Shown here: piece after piece, positions 23,446 to 36,847 of the stretch
How the letters are laid out: each line of letters opens with the position of its first letter
How positions within the stretch are numbered: the stretch's first letter is position 1
Origin: Pezicula radicicola
Taxonomy: Eukaryota; Ascomycota; Leotiomycetes; Helotiales; Dermateaceae
DNA length: 64,000 bases
Assembly (NCBI GenBank): GCA_003008705.1
Contig: PDUO01000012.1
Coordinates: 1,162,673 to 1,226,672 of the forward strand
Reading direction: 5' to 3'
The notes under the pieces: model-generated
Told to the model about the DNA's origin: nothing
What the model saw: only the letters and a program-made list of their open reading frames with translations
The model's database searches: none
Program-made: the position numbers and the translations under genes

Positions 23446-25909
23446 TTAATATATTGGCCCACTTCCCTTCATGTTATTAAAGAGCATTTCAAACTCACTC
23501 TCATCTAGATCAACATTAAAGTTGAAGTTCTCCGTAGCTGTAAGATCTATATCAGACCAGCCATATTGCGAGAGAGGATCGGTGGCGCCTTGTCCTGATT
23601 GATAGAATGCACGGCTGTCCAAGTGCTGCGTATTTGAATTTGCCATGAGTGACTGTAGATCTACTTGTTGAGTGCGAGAATCAGGTGAAATTGGGCGAGC
23701 GAGACTAGCATTAGCCTGAATTGGAGATGAATCCTCCTTGCCTCCGGGACTTTTTGCAACCCCTTTCGAGAACAATTCTCGAAGTTGCCGAAGAGCTTGT
23801 TTGGCCAATATGCTATTTTCTTGACAGGCTTCAAGCCACTTGAAATAATCGAGAATTTCTGCCTTTCTCTCGTCCGCCCGTGGCTCATTGCGATTGAGGA
23901 AGTAATCCATGACTAAAACTAAGACTGAGACGAAGAAAGGATGGATGATTGTCCACACCCTATTTGGTACAAATTCCTTATCTGAATCGATTATGTTCTT
24001 TCCTAATTCTATGACGAATCTTGCCGATCGAAGACATACCATTCGACTGTATGCATACTTGGGATCCCGAGCACCACGGGCAAGATATGGTCGATGAAGG
24101 AGCATTAGTTTTGTGTGAGGGCAAAATTGTCCCATAAGTCGCATAAATGACAGTTTGGGCACTCTTTTCTCGATCTCGGTGTGCTGTAGGCGGCCTTTTG
24201 GGTCGCTTCGAGAGATCATAGGTGCAAAATCTGGGATTGATTCATTTATCTTTTTATCAAACAACAGAACCAGATCGTAAGGCAATTCATCATCGGCGGT
24301 GCATCCAGCGTTATTTGCAATATCGACAATCTCGCGGATGCTGACAGAGAGTTTTACTCTGAAAAGGTTCTGCGTCATGTCTGTGGGAGTATCATTCAAT
24401 GGTCGGCCATATATCCCCGAGGAATTGATATCTATGTCGTCAACATTGGTTGGCCAATCGACCTGCATATGTTTCGGATTTATCATATAGGTTCCCCATT
24501 GGAGGCCGCTCATGTATGACGCTACCCTACTGAGCGGTTAGCAGGCTGCCTTGCTATATTTGTGGATAGTATGATGGTAGTACGAACCACTCAGTAGAAG
24601 CAAGATACCACCAAATCCTGCGTTTGACTTCTATGTCAACCCAGTCTACCTGTGTATTCTCGCGCAGCCTTTTATTTGGCAGCGAGTCGAGGCGGTGTAG
24701 TGACAACTGCTGAGCGCCAAGCAACGCAGACGTCCTCAGTGTCCTGGAAGTCGCTATCGCTCCTATATTCGGCAGCAGATTTATAGCAATTAGAATGACG
24801 CTCTGAAGTGTCTCCACTGTTGGCTCATTAATGTAATTGGCAGCGAGCAGTGCCCGCTGAGTAACGAATATCCACTGGTAAGAGAAGCTTTTTGCCTCCA
24901 CCCCATTAAAATGGAATCTGGATGAAGGGGGAGAGAAGTAGGCACAGAGTGCGAAGATGGTAGACAGGAGCGCGACATGATCATGTCGAGGTTGTTTGTG
25001 GTTTTCCAATTTCGTATACACTGTATCCAGCATACGCTCGACAGAGGGGATGTGGATAAGATGGCACATTGAAATTATCTTCTGGGTGTAGTAATCGAAC
25101 AGAAAAATTGCTTGTTTCCGAGACGGGAGAAGAGACAGAGTTTGCTGGTCCATTCCTATTCGGAGGGCAGGTGTGTCAAATGATAAGAATGAAGCCGAGA
25201 ATATATGACTTATTCTTTCATCGGAAGTAAAAAACTTTAGCCGATCAGGATATGGTTCAGCATCAAGTTCATGGACTTACTGTAGAATCGAGAGCTTGGT
25301 GTCGAAAGGCATCAGCTTCCAACCTGCACATATTCCTCGAACTTTCGAGATCTTCTCCCAGTGGTTCGTGTTTATAATTTACTAAATGGCGTCAATCCCT
25401 TGCTCCATACCCACTCTTCCCATCAGACATATTTTAGTTTACAAGATTGGGTGTACAAGAAAAGGATTACTGGCTTACCGCAGTTCGATCCTTTGTTGCT
25501 TGGCGGGTCAGTTTCTTTAGCCGCAAGAAGCTCTTCCAGCCTCTTCAATCTTGCATTGAGCTCATCAAGATTGTGACTGTTTAATTCACATCAGCATGTA
25601 AGTTTCAACATGGAGACGATCAAATCACCTTGGCTCGTTCCGCGGGGTGTTGTGAGAATCAGAAGTTCCAGGAAGGAGGGAGGCTGCTCGAGATTCGTCT
25701 GCATCTTATTAGCAACGCACCACGGCATCAGAAAGTCGGGGCGTACTAGTTGATGATGCACAGGCCAATTTCCGAGCACGGCAGTTTGAACATGGAAATT
25801 CGCGGTCGCATTTCAGTTTCTTCGTCCGGCAAAATTGGCACGACACTGACTCTTTTCGCCGAGGCAGCTTATCGCGATGCCGCTCCACAGCACCGAGCGA
25901 GTGCTTCAT
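23446..25909 (-). CDS. Zn2Cys6 fungal transcription factor with fungal-specific regulatory domain
   Basis: Six exons on the minus strand (25747-25909, 25629-25704, 25479-25576, 25281-25381, 24588-25234, 23446-24526) sum in frame to 721 residues. The zinc cluster CQFCRTKKLKCDREFPCSNC lies at about residues 23-42, followed by a coiled-coil linker (LDELNARLKRLEELL) and the fungal-specific domain (HIFSASFLSFDTP, FDYYTQKIISMCHLIHIP, WVDIEVKRRIWWYL). Two ATGs further upstream exist, but the one at 25909 sits close to the zinc cluster as in relatives. One intron uses a GTTCGT donor, also used in the HR-PKS. It is divergent from an MFS gene and is the nearest intact regulator to the polyketide cluster, so it is a candidate pathway activator. 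Confidence 0.85.
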
Positions 25910-26402
25910 ATTTGGAGTGATTTGGATTGATGAAAAGGAGGCAAGAGGGGGCAGAGATTCCAAGGCTCGAAGTGGTGGTTCGTGATGGTGGTTTGTGATG
26001 TTGATGCGTGAAGTTGATTCGTGATGTGGTGATAGAGAGTGTCCATGGAGTAAGACCCCAGAAGTCCATGGACTCGGAGAAACTGTATTTCCACGCGGCG
26101 TTGATTGCGAATCAGCAAACCCCATGGGCTCGCTTACGCTATTCCCCCCCCCCCCTACCATTCCTTCTTCCTTCGGTTAATAAGCAAAATGCCTGAACCT
26201 GTTCATCTTTTTCACCTTCTCATCTTCTCATATTCTCCTCTTCTCATCTTCAGTGCAATTCTCAAACTTCTTCTGCTGTCCCCTCCTCCTCATTCAGCAC
26301 ATTTCCCAATTCTTCAAATACCCAATCCATCTCCTCCACCATCCATTTTCATTCACTTTTGCAAGCAAAGCGACAGACGGCTAGCTAGCTACGTCCGCTG
26401 CA
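25910..26402. promoter_or_regulatory. Divergent promoter, Zn2Cys6 regulator / MFS transporter
   Basis: About 0.5 kb with a C10 run near 26146 and CT-rich tracts toward the MFS start. The TCGGGTCC word of the polyketide cluster promoters is not seen here. Confidence 0.35.
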
Positions 26403-27879
26403 ATGTCTGAGCCAGATTATTCCACAACCATGGAGGCCAAGGAGGCTCCTCAAGATGCGTCTGCTGATACAGAGGCGCAAGGTCAGGCCAAGCCATCAGA
26501 ATTCACGTCAGTTCCACTTCATCCTACGACCACCATTGTCACCGTTGTCAGCTAACATGAGCAGGCCGCGCGCAATCCTAGCCATCGCTGGCGCATCCGC
26601 TGTCACCTTCTGCACGGTCGGATTCACCAACGCCTTCGGTGTCTTCCAAGAATACTATTCCCAGACTCTCTTGCGCGACAAATCTCCATCTACCATCGCT
26701 TGGATTGGCTCGTTCAATCTTTTCTGTATGTTTGCGGGCATGATGCTTGTTGGAATACTGGAAAACAAACTAGGCCCTACTGTACGTGGCTATGATACTC
26801 TTCATTGCTCAGACAATTGACTTCTCCTAGATCGTCACAACGATGGGAAGCGTGGTCACGGTGTTTGCACTTTTCATGACTTCCCTGTGCAAAGAGTACT
26901 ACCAGTTCTTCCTCGCTCAAGGCTTTGTGCTAGCAGTGGGAATCTGTCTGGTCCTCATGCCTTCGCTTGTGACCATCGCTCATCATTTCCGTGCCTCCCG
27001 TGGAATAGCAATGGGGATCGTCGTGGGTGGCTCGTCGCTAGGTGGTGTCATCTGGCCCATAACCTTTCATCGACTCTTTAGTGAAATTGGTTTCGGATGG
27101 GGAGTTCGCACTGCAGCTTTTATGATGATTCCCCTATTCGGTCTCGCTATCATTGGAGTTCGAAGACCAGTGAACTTTGTCCCCCCCCCAAAAGGAAGAC
27201 CAGATCTATCTTTCCTCAGGCATCCCGGCATGATACTCCTCGCAATCGGACTATTATTCGTTTACCTGGGTATCTTTTCCCCATTCTTCTACATTACTTC
27301 TTGGACCATATCGCTGGGATTGAATTCCAATATGGCGTTCTACATGATTTCTATCCTGAATGCTGCAAGTCTGTTTGGACGTATCATACCTGGACATGTG
27401 GCCGATAAAGTTGGACCTTTCAATATGATGATTGTTGTAGTTCTGACTTCGGGTATCATTGCTACTTGCTGGACAAAAGCGACATCAATGGCTGGCATCG
27501 TGGTATTCTCTTTGGCGTATGGTTTTGCTTCAGGGGTTAGTAGACTGTCGAATCTGAGTTAAGCATGCTAACTCTTTGTAGGGTGTAATCAGTCTTCAAG
27601 GTCCTTGTGCTGTGGTACCAGTAAAGCCACCACAATTTGGTGTTGCGATGGGTTTCGTTATGACTACATTGTCAATTGCGTAAGTCCGACTTAGGTCCCA
27701 CACAGAGTCTCTGCTAATTTGTAAGGGGTCTCATCGGTACACCAATCAACGGTCAACTTCTAGATGCATTTGGTTACATTGGAATCTCGCTCTTCTCAGG
27801 CCTGTCGATGTTGTTTGGTGGGGTGTTGATTACGATCGCAAGACTATTGCTTGCTAAAGGTTTGTTTATAAAAATCTGA
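26403..27879 (+). CDS. MFS transporter, monocarboxylate-porter family
   Basis: Plasma-membrane type MFS permease resembling fungal SLC16-like (MCH) carriers. Exons 26403-26506, 26565-26781, 26831-27535, 27582-27679 and 27726-27879 give 425 residues. A short acidic hydrophilic N-tail (about 38 residues) precedes the first helix, which contains FTNAFGVFQEYY as usual in this group. Further blocks: ASRGIAMGIVVGGSSLGGV in helix 5 and PGHVADKVGPFN in the loop after helix 8. It is somewhat shorter than many relatives but the helices look complete. Either a nutrient or a metabolite exporter role is possible; adjacency to the regulator suggests co-control. Confidence 0.85.
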
Positions 27880-27893
27880 GACTAGACTGCGGA

Positions 27894-28088
27894 ATGGGTG
27901 CCCATGGGTAACCCATGGGTTCTTGGCAATACCCACGGGTAGCCCATGGGTTTCTTAGTAAGACCTATAGGTTACCTATAGGTCCTTAGCAATACCTACG
28001 GGCTACCTATAGGTTTCTTAGTAATACCTATAGGCTACCTGTAGGTTATATATATAACCTATAGGTCTTATATACAACCTATATATAG
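27894..28088. repeat. Palindromic tandem repeat with RIP-like decay gradient
   Basis: About five units of 31-32 bases, each with two copies of a 10-base palindrome plus a spacer of the form TTCTTAGTAA. The first units carry ACCCATGGGT; later ones carry ACCTATAGGT, then AACCTATATATAG. The change is exactly CA to TA on both strands, the preferred RIP change. AT-rich sequence follows directly. Confidence 0.75.
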
Positions 28089-28499
28089 TATATTAATTTA
28101 ATAAGGTAATATTATTAAGTTATACCTCCTCTAAAATATCTTTATAAATTCCTACTAAAATACCTCTATAAATACCTCTAGAAGTTACCTTTATAACTTT
28201 ATCTTTCTTTTTATTTTTTAATATATTAAAGTCTTTTAAAATATATTCTAAAATACCTCCCTTCTATCACCTAACTTCCTAACTAGGAAACTTCTTATAC
28301 TAAGATTATTCTAAGAATTACTAAGAAAGTTTAATTTCTCACTTAACACCTACCCCTTATACACCTAGTAATACTTCTTCTTTGTTATTCTTCATTCTAA
28401 GAAATAAACTAACATCTAACATCTAAAAAAGTCGAACCAAACAGGCCCTAAGAAGCAATCTCATTTGCTCTCCTTGTAACGAACGAACACGATTACAAC
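28089..28499. other. AT-rich gene-free interval
   Basis: AT-rich sequence between the palindromic repeat and the 3' end of the NR-PKS. No open frame of note. It probably forms the left border of the polyketide cluster. Confidence 0.45.
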
Positions 28500-31400
28500 T
28501 CAGGAGAACTTTGCCAAAAACTTGAATCCATCCTGCACAGCCTTCAGGCTCTTCTTATCTTTACCACCGAATAAATCAAACAAGTGCTTCGCACCCTCCA
28601 CGATAGCAATCTCAGCCATAACACCTCTATCTACCAACGCATCATACACTCTCTGGCTCTGCTGCCAGGGGATGAGATCATCTTTAGTACCGTGGATGAT
28701 AAACGTTGGGGTACTGTAAGTCCCTTTCAAGATCTGAGCATAAGGACTGATTGCCATGATCCTCTCTTTGCTTGGCATGGTGAAGTCCAGAGTCGTGCTG
28801 CGCTTCTTGGATGGTAACCCATTCAGCACAATAGGGAGGAAATGCGCTTTCCAGTTCATGTCCAGCACGATTCTCGAGCGGGGATCAGCAGGCGCGAGCC
28901 AGCCGCCCAGTGGTCGCTGGCTGACGGGAGGGTTGTAAGCTGTCGTTGGCATCTCCTGCACTCCCTCCAACAAATCGTACTCCTCCTTCGCAGCCTCTGC
29001 CGTTCCGTCGGGGAAATTTGGTTTAGTCCAACAAATATCCTCAAAATCAGTAGGACAGTACAAAGCTAGTACTGCATCTGGGGCCTTGATGCCCCTCAGA
29101 GGTGCCGTCCATGCAAGACTCATAGCTAGATGGCCACCTGTGGACCAGCCTACGACGACGATCTTCTCATTGTTGAGGGGGATGGGGTGGCGGAGGAGCA
29201 GTGATGGGAGAGAAGTGCGGGCCCAGTGAAGAGCGGAACAGACGTCTGCCATGGGGCCGTTGAGGATGGTGGTTTCAGGGCAGAGACGGTAGTCTACTGA
29301 GACGGGGAGGAAACCGGCGTCGAGGAGGTGCTGGATGTGCTTTGGGTTGATGTCGTTGCGGGAGAGCATAGTAAAGCCACCACCGTGGATCATGAGTGCT
29401 GGGATTGTTAGTTTATGCTTTTGGGGACAGACCGGGAGGAATTACCGATCGCTCTCGTCTTCGAGAGGTCTGGCTGGGAAGGGTAGTAGATGTCGGCGTA
29501 GAGAAGATTTTGGCCTGTTTGCTTGAACACTACTGTTTCGTTCTCTATTCGGCCGCCTTTGGGCTTGGGCAGTGAATCATCGCGATCAGCTGGGAAGCCG
29601 GTGATGATTCGGAGAGTGTTTGATTCAGCGGTGTCGCCTCCAGTCCATGTCACGTATTTAAAGCCTGCTTCTTTCATACTTCGTTCCCAGAAGTATTCGT
29701 CAGCTAGGACATGCTTGCGGCCATCATTGTATAACCACCAACCATCCAGTACTGTTTAGCGTCAGTAAAAGCTAAGATCAACTTTGTGGGGAAATAGGGA
29801 AATTCACAGCCAAAAACCAGGTCAAACCAGAACATGTTTTTGGTGAACTCGACGAGGGACAGGAACCCATCCGGCCTCAGCATTTTTCTGATATTCGTGG
29901 TAGATTTAACCAGATTTGATGTAGCATGGATGCAATTCGTAGATAAAATAACATGGAAATGGTCCAAGAGCTTCTCCGGCGGTGTCTTCTCAATATCCAA
30001 AACTTGAAATTGCATGAATTTCACACCTGCAAACTTTTTCTTGGCCGCCGCAACCAGAGATGGGGCAAGATCGGTGAACGTATATGTGACCGGAACTTCA
30101 AATCTTGAGAGTAGATTGACGATAGCTTTTGATGTTCCGCCTGTTCCGCCACCGAGCTCGAGAATGTGGAAAGGTTTATTGCTGGAGCGATTCGAGAAGG
30201 CTTCCATGAAAAAATTTCCCAGCTGCTTCGTCACTGCAGAGTACATAGGCCCGTTGGTGTACACATCTTCTAGGAGCGCTCTGTTGGCTACACTTCGAAA
30301 GAGGAGTACGAGGGGATCGGCGGCTCCAGTGAGGCAGTCAGCTAGTCGTGATCCAGTCAAGTGGAGAAGCTTGTGCTCTGATGCATGCTGGGGAAAGTCC
30401 CTGAGGATCTGTTCGTAAAGTTCTATAGAGGTTGTGGTGGGGAGAAGGTTCTGTGTTCGGATGTATACACCATCCTTAGGCTCGATCAACAATGCATCTT
30501 CGAGGATTTCGAAGAGTTGAGCAACAAGCAGTTTGTGCTTTGGAAGAAATTGAAAGGAGGGTAATGTCTGTTGTGGTGCCAAGGATTTAATTGAGTAGCC
30601 TAGGGACTCGAAAGCTTCAAGGGTATATGCTACAACAAGGTTCGCTTGGACAGGATATGTTGTAGACCAGAAGTTAGCAAAGCCAGACTCCGTGGCATAT
30701 CCGTCGTAGTCTTTTTTGATACTTTCAAACGCTTGCTGGGCACCGATTATGGGTGCGGATCCTTGAGAAAGACCGGCCTGGGGATTTTCTACATTGGATA
30801 CAGAGATGTTGGGCACTGCGGGCTTCAAGTTAGGCGTCTTGGTGGCTGCTCCGTTAGGCAGAGAGTTGGATGTGGGCTGACAGGCTAGCACTAAACTAGC
30901 AATGTCGCCGAAGGTTGTAGTAGGAGAGAGCTCGATCTTAGTACCAAATTGCTTCTCGATATCACTTACTAGCTCAATACTGAGTAGCGAGTCAAGTCCC
31001 TCGTCAGCAAGACATGTCTCATTCGACATTGTTGTGGAGGTCTCCAGGTGTTGTGCAATCAACTTCGCTAAGTCTTGAACCAAATCATCTTGAGAGGGTG
31101 GAGCTCCAGATACAGAAGTTGCGGTCGAGCTAGTAGTTGACTCTAAGGCACTTGACTGTCCAGAGCTACGAGACAACTGCACAGTAGATGCTAAACTTGA
31201 CCTGAAGCCTTTGACTCGTGGAGCCAGGAAATCGCACAGAGATTTGATATCTAGGAGATCTTGAAACTCCGTTGGAGAGATTTCAACGTCGAAAGCTTGA
31301 CGGATTTCTCCCAGCACCTCGGTTGCTATAAGAGAATCTACTCCGAGATCTTCAAGGATGGATTCAGAAGTGAATGTCCCCATTTCTGCATCAGCTACTT

Positions 31401-34400
31401 TGCAGAGAAGCTGGTGTAATGCGGATTCGAGATCAGGACCAGATTCATCTACCGCAGGCTCATCGAATGAGATTGTCGCAGGTAATGTGGGTAACGAATG
31501 GGTGACTACTACTGGCTTTCTAATCTCAATCTCTGATTCTGCCGACTTGCTTGTAGCTATAGGGGCATTGGCTCGAGCAAGTACATGCGTTAGAGATTGA
31601 ATAAGGACTTTGGTGAAGTGAGCGCCCAAGATAACCATCACTAGTTTTTGAGATACAGTGTCAAACACAAAAATATCATTGTTAACTTCTTTCTCGCTCG
31701 TGGTAGAGTAATTTGAATAAACAGTCCAAGACGGTCCGGTCGGATCCGAAGTAGTAAATTCTGGACCAAACTGCACCGAATCGATTTTGGTATAGATGAA
31801 GACTTCGTCATCCCCAAATTCGCTTAAGCTATTCACATGCAAGCCGGCTACTTGCACGAAGTTGTCAATTGCTAGTGGATTGCAGGATGTATTCTTCAGA
31901 AGTTTGTGGTTGTTGCTAGGTAGGGTAACGATTCCGACAACTTCCTTGTCTTTTGCGGAGATGCTTTTTACACCCTTGTAGTACTCTGCGTACTGAACTA
32001 CCTTGGCAAAGACCTTGTAGACTAGAGATCCTTTCATAGACTCAGCACTTGAGTCAGTAAAAAGGGACTCATAGCGGCTGAAACGCGTGAGCCGTTCGAA
32101 ACGAGAAAATGCAGTTCTCAGATTGGGATCGCCGGGCTTCAAGAGGATCAGTCGTCCAGTAGTATGTTCTGTAGGATCGGCTGAAGGCTTCCCTAGCGGT
32201 TTGCTAGTGAAGGAATATGCCCAGCTCGGGGGAGAGTTGGTCAATTTATTGAGTGAGAGGCTGATATCTTTCCCCAAGTCAAGACCCAGCGGTGCCTTGA
32301 TCTCCATGTCCTCTAGACAAGGGACTGTATTTGACGATCGAGTATGATCCTGTGAAACAGCCATAATTCCAGCTCTAGTTACAAGCTCGGCATACAGCGG
32401 AGCTGGGCATAGAGGATTTGCCAGTACTGCATGCCCACCTACAAATAATTTCCACTCTTCGCTGTTTGGATCTATGACAAAGTTCCCAGTTTCTTTCGTC
32501 AGAGTGGTAGCTTCCAGAAGTACTCGTGTTTTTGGCACAGCTTCTGTATTTGATGCTAGTGACATCTCGCGAGGAGCTTCCGCATAGTCTACCCATGGGA
32601 GCCAGTGCCGAGATTTCTCAAACTGGTACGGTGGCAAATTGATATTGGAGTATTCGTGTGTCTGACTGCGATGGAAAGGCCAGAATTGCACCTTGTACCC
32701 GAGTTTCCAAAGAGCAATGGTTTTCTGGGCAAGATAACTAACAGGATCTGAAGTTGGGAATTGGAAAGCTTGGAAATTATGAGAGCTAGCTGAAGATCCG
32801 AGAGCTCTGCGAGCCATGTTCGTAATAGAAGAGCTAGTCCCCGCTTCCAGCCAAGTGCAAGAACCAAGGTGGTTCGCAAGTCTTTCAACAGCCTGCCCAA
32901 AATATACAGGTGTACGGGTATGTTGTGCGATCAGCTTTGGAGACGGAACTTGCCAGCTATGATTTTCTGAGCAGGTCTCCAGTGGGATGGTAGGCTTTTG
33001 AAAGATGAGCTCCTCAGCGAGTGCTTCCAATACGTCGAGGAGTGGCTCAGTGAACTGTGAGTGAAAGCCATAAGTAACATTGAGTCTCTTCGACTTCACA
33101 GATGCTAATGAGGAAGTTGTTGCTAATATTGCCTCCACTGCATCGATCGCTGTTTTTGTTCCTACTAGCACATGACTGGTGGTCTCGTTGTAGCATGCGA
33201 TTTCAACAGTGAAATCCTTGACAGACGCAATGATTTGGGAAACCGTCTGTAAGTCTGCTTCCAATGAAATCATCGAGCCAGGTTCTGGACCCCAATGCTT
33301 CTCCATCAACGATGCTCGGCCTGCAACGAGTCTTAACCCATCTTCCAGGGAAAGAGAGCCCGATACACAGAGAGCTGTGAGTTGACCAAAGCTGTGTCCG
33401 ATGATGGCATCTACATGAAGTCCTGAGTCCATCCATGTCTCGGCACACGCATACTGCAGGCTGAATAGAGCGGAATGCAGAATTACTACGTCTTCAATTG
33501 GCTCTGTTTGGAATATTTCAGGATATATTCCATGCCGGCCAGAATCACGTAGTAATTTGTCACACTTATCGAGGTGCTCTCGAAGGATTGCTGACGAGTG
33601 GAAAACTTCAAGTGGGAGGCCGACAACCTTGCCGACTTGGCCACCGAATGCAAGAACCACGGGAAGAGGTTTGGATTGAACTTGAAAATGCTCTTGGCTC
33701 GTGCTAGATGCTCCCGCAGCTAGCAAATTCTTTAGCTCGCCTAGGTTAGAAACGGTCGAGACGACTGCTTGACGAAGCGCTCGGTTCTGTTTGTTGGCAA
33801 GATTGAAAGCTAAATCAGCCAACAGCACCTCATTCGATGTCGCCGAAGATTTTTGTATTATGAATTTCTGAAGAGCACCGCAGTATGCTGCAAGACTCGA
33901 TGGAGTAGAGGCAGATATGAAGATGGGCAACTTGGAGGAAGGTGCGTTTAATTCGCTAGGTTTTGCGACTGTTGGTGCTTGACAGACGAGAATCGCAGCA
34001 TTACTTCCTGCTGCACCGTAATTGTTGATGAAAATAGCACGGAATTCTTGCTCCCATTTCCGGGAAGATGTTGGAATGGCGATACGATCCACATCTAGAG
34101 AACCAATCTTGGGATTGAGAGTCGAGAAATTAGCCTGCGTCGGAACGATCCCTTTTTGAATCATGAGGACAGCCTTGATCAAGGCCGCAACTCCCGATGT
34201 GCCCCCGGTATGCCCTATGTTGCCTTTGACGGAACCAAGATAGAGTGTGTCTACTCCTCGCTGAGCTCTACCAAAGACTTCCCGAATGCTTTGGCACTCA
34301 ATAGGATCGCCCTGTGGAAACCGAAAGTTAGTATTGCTTCAAGCTATATCTCAGATGTAGAGTAAGTGCACATCTAGTACGTACCACAGGAGTCCCAGTA

Positions 34401-36712
34401 CCACTGTAGGAGATCAAAGAGTCAGTAACTGTCTATTCAAGAATGTCCCGAAGGTAAGAGTAAGAATGTAAAACTCAAGAGGGGGAAAGAAATGCTCACA
34501 ATTACTTACTGGGCTTCTACGAAAGACACCTTCAGGGGGCTCATTTTCGAGAGGCGAAGGACCTTTCGATACAGATCCACTTGGGAGGGCGAATGTGGAA
34601 CAGTAATGTACGTTTCGTTTCTGTTCTGGTTGACCGAAGACCCAGTAATTACACCGAGAATATTGTCGCCGTCAGCAATGGATGCCGACAACTTCTTCAA
34701 CACGACTAAACCTACGCCTTCACCGCGGCAATAGCCATCGGCTTTGGCATCAAAAGCCTTGGTAGGGCCAGTCGGGCTCAAGAAATTACCAGCTTGAAGA
34801 TTTTGATAGAAATTGGGGTTCGTGAAAATGTTCACTCCTCCAGCGACGGCTCTTGAGCAATCTCCAATCGCGATTGCCTTACAAGCGGCATCAATTGCAA
34901 CGGCGGAAGAGGAGCAAGCGGTGTCGTAGGTCACAGAAGGACCGATCCAGCCGAAATAGTGACTGATTTTGCCGCTAAGAAAGGCTCTGAGAGTACCAAG
35001 GGAAGAGAATGCAGTTGGGAGATGAGAAGCAACGTTATCGTTGTAGTCAGATGCGCAAACACCGATGTAGCAGCCAACATCAACATCTTGGCGAGCATTC
35101 CCAAACTCTCCAAAATACCCGGCCGATTCCATGGCTTGATACGCCACCTGCAATAGCAATCGCTGCTGAGGATCCATAGAGGAAGCCTCACGACTGGACT
35201 TCTTGAAGAACCGATGATCGAAGGTGTCTACATCATTAACGAAGTTGCCAAATAATTGCTTATTAGTCTCCGGGGTTCGGCGAAGCTTGCTTGTAGAGAA
35301 TCGTTCAGGAGAGACAGGCTGACACAACGACGCACCAGTCCGGATGACGTCCCAGAATTCTTCGAGTGAGTCTACACCCGGAAACTTGTAAGCTATACCA
35401 ACAATCGCAATCGAATGATCAGGATATTGATAGCCTGTGGACTCTTCTGTTACTGGCGTCCTCACTCCTGGCGTTGTGTTCATGGACTCTGGACTGAAGT
35501 CCGAGACTCCAGGAGTGAGAACTGGGTTGTTCTGTCTGTTAACCTTGAGATTTGATCCTCGAATTACCGATTGAGGAATAGCACTGACAAGCCCAAACAC
35601 GAGAGCCGATGGACTTTCTGTCTAGACTAGATCGTCGACGGCTGTAGAGATTGTCAAGTACCAATTTACCAATTCCACTAACAGAGACCTCAGTGCAATT
35701 TCCCCCAAAGGACCGTCTATGATCAGTGAAGCATCGGTATTGGATCTGAGTGGTACCAGTAGGCGATCTGCAGTCGGAAACTGTAAGTCCTTGTTTACTC
35801 GGTATAACTTGATCAACTTTATGAGTGAAGGTTGTAAAGTTGGGGAATGGAATCGCCCCTGAAGCCCAATAGACTTTACCATTAGGCCTTGAGAAGATAG
35901 TGCTTACTCGAGTAAGATGGAAGTTTCTCGAGATACAGTAATTGTCACACATGTGGCATCCGTGATAACAGAAATGTATGCCTACCAGTTGGTAAGTAAT
36001 TTCCCCATCAACATCTATTTCAACTATAATAATAACTTACATCCGGGTAGTCCTTCAGAATATGAAGGGCTTTGTCCTTGCTTCCCCTTTCCGTCTTCCA
36101 CCGCACCGCAAGACAGGTGGTCCCATGTAGTGGCGTAGAACATAATCCGTCGAGATCAACGTAGGCCCCAATGCAGACTGCCAATCTTAGGGCAACAGAT
36201 GCAAAAACGTTTACATCGTCCTCATTTTCAGAGCAGGCTACAGCAACTGCAGTAAGGAATCCGGTGCAAAAGCCCTGAACGCCACCCTCTTTCAAACCGG
36301 CGAGGACTGAGCGGTGATTATTTTGCGGTCCTCCTTTGCTGAGATATTGAAAGTACTGGATCAATTGAAGAATTATCGTGAGAGGGGTAAACAAAACATT
36401 AGGGAGATTCCCCAGTGGCCAGGCTAGGTCTCCTTCATTAACCCATCGTACTAAATTCTCAATCGATTGCAACCCCTCTATGCGAGTTAGGTGTGGATTC
36501 GACGATACTAAAATCTTCCAAAGATTTGGTAGGTCTCTGATAGATTGGACAAAGGTTGAAAGACGGCTATCGTGAAGCAGTACCGCTCTGAGTTCCGAAA
36601 GTGTTTCTTGGGAGAGCGAGTCGGCGGATTGGGGGCCAAAAACCAGAAGCGAAGGATTACGAGTAGTCATGTTGTTGAAAGTTCTGTTGCATATTGAATT
36701 TACTGGAGCCAT
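28500..36712 (-). pseudogene. Non-reducing polyketide synthase SAT-KS-AT-PT-ACP-ACP-CMeT-esterase, two in-frame stops
   Basis: Iterative fungal PKS making methylated aromatic polyketides. Six exons (36041-36712, 34510-35981, 34385-34403, 29808-34311, 29446-29751, 28500-29398) keep frame over 2,624 codons. Domains by approximate residue: SAT with Cys149 in GFCTGF; KS with Cys579 in DTACSSSA and EAHGTGTP rebuilt across two introns; AT GHSFG about 1025; PT His about 1348 in VGGHAVLANP; ACPs DSL about 1710 and 1830; CMeT LELGGGTGG about 2108; C-terminal alpha/beta hydrolase with HGGG about 2330, GWSTGG about 2410 and late Asp/His. The frame is broken by TAA at 35904-35906 (codon 250) and TAG at 35622-35624 (codon 344), both in the SAT region; no usable intron removes them. 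Everything downstream is open, so loss is recent, or a shorter SAT-less protein could be made from an internal start. Confidence 0.88.
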
Positions 36713-36731
36713 TGAGTTTTAGGCTCTGTTA

Positions 36732-36847
36732 GGGACCCGAATTGATGTGAAACTTAGCTGCGAGCTTGGCTATTGGCATGTTGCGTGGCTTGTAGTGGTA
36801 GGGCGGGTCCTAAGGTCCTTGCTGAGAAACTTCTACTCGGGTCTCCC
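36732..36847. promoter_or_regulatory. TCGGGTCC-type motifs upstream of the NR-PKS
   Basis: Three related words in 116 bases upstream of the NR-PKS start: GGGACCCGA at 36732-36740 (reverse of TCGGGTCCC), GCGGGTCCT at 36803-36811 and ACTCGGGTC at 36835-36843. They match the motif found upstream of the other cluster genes. Confidence 0.6.
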
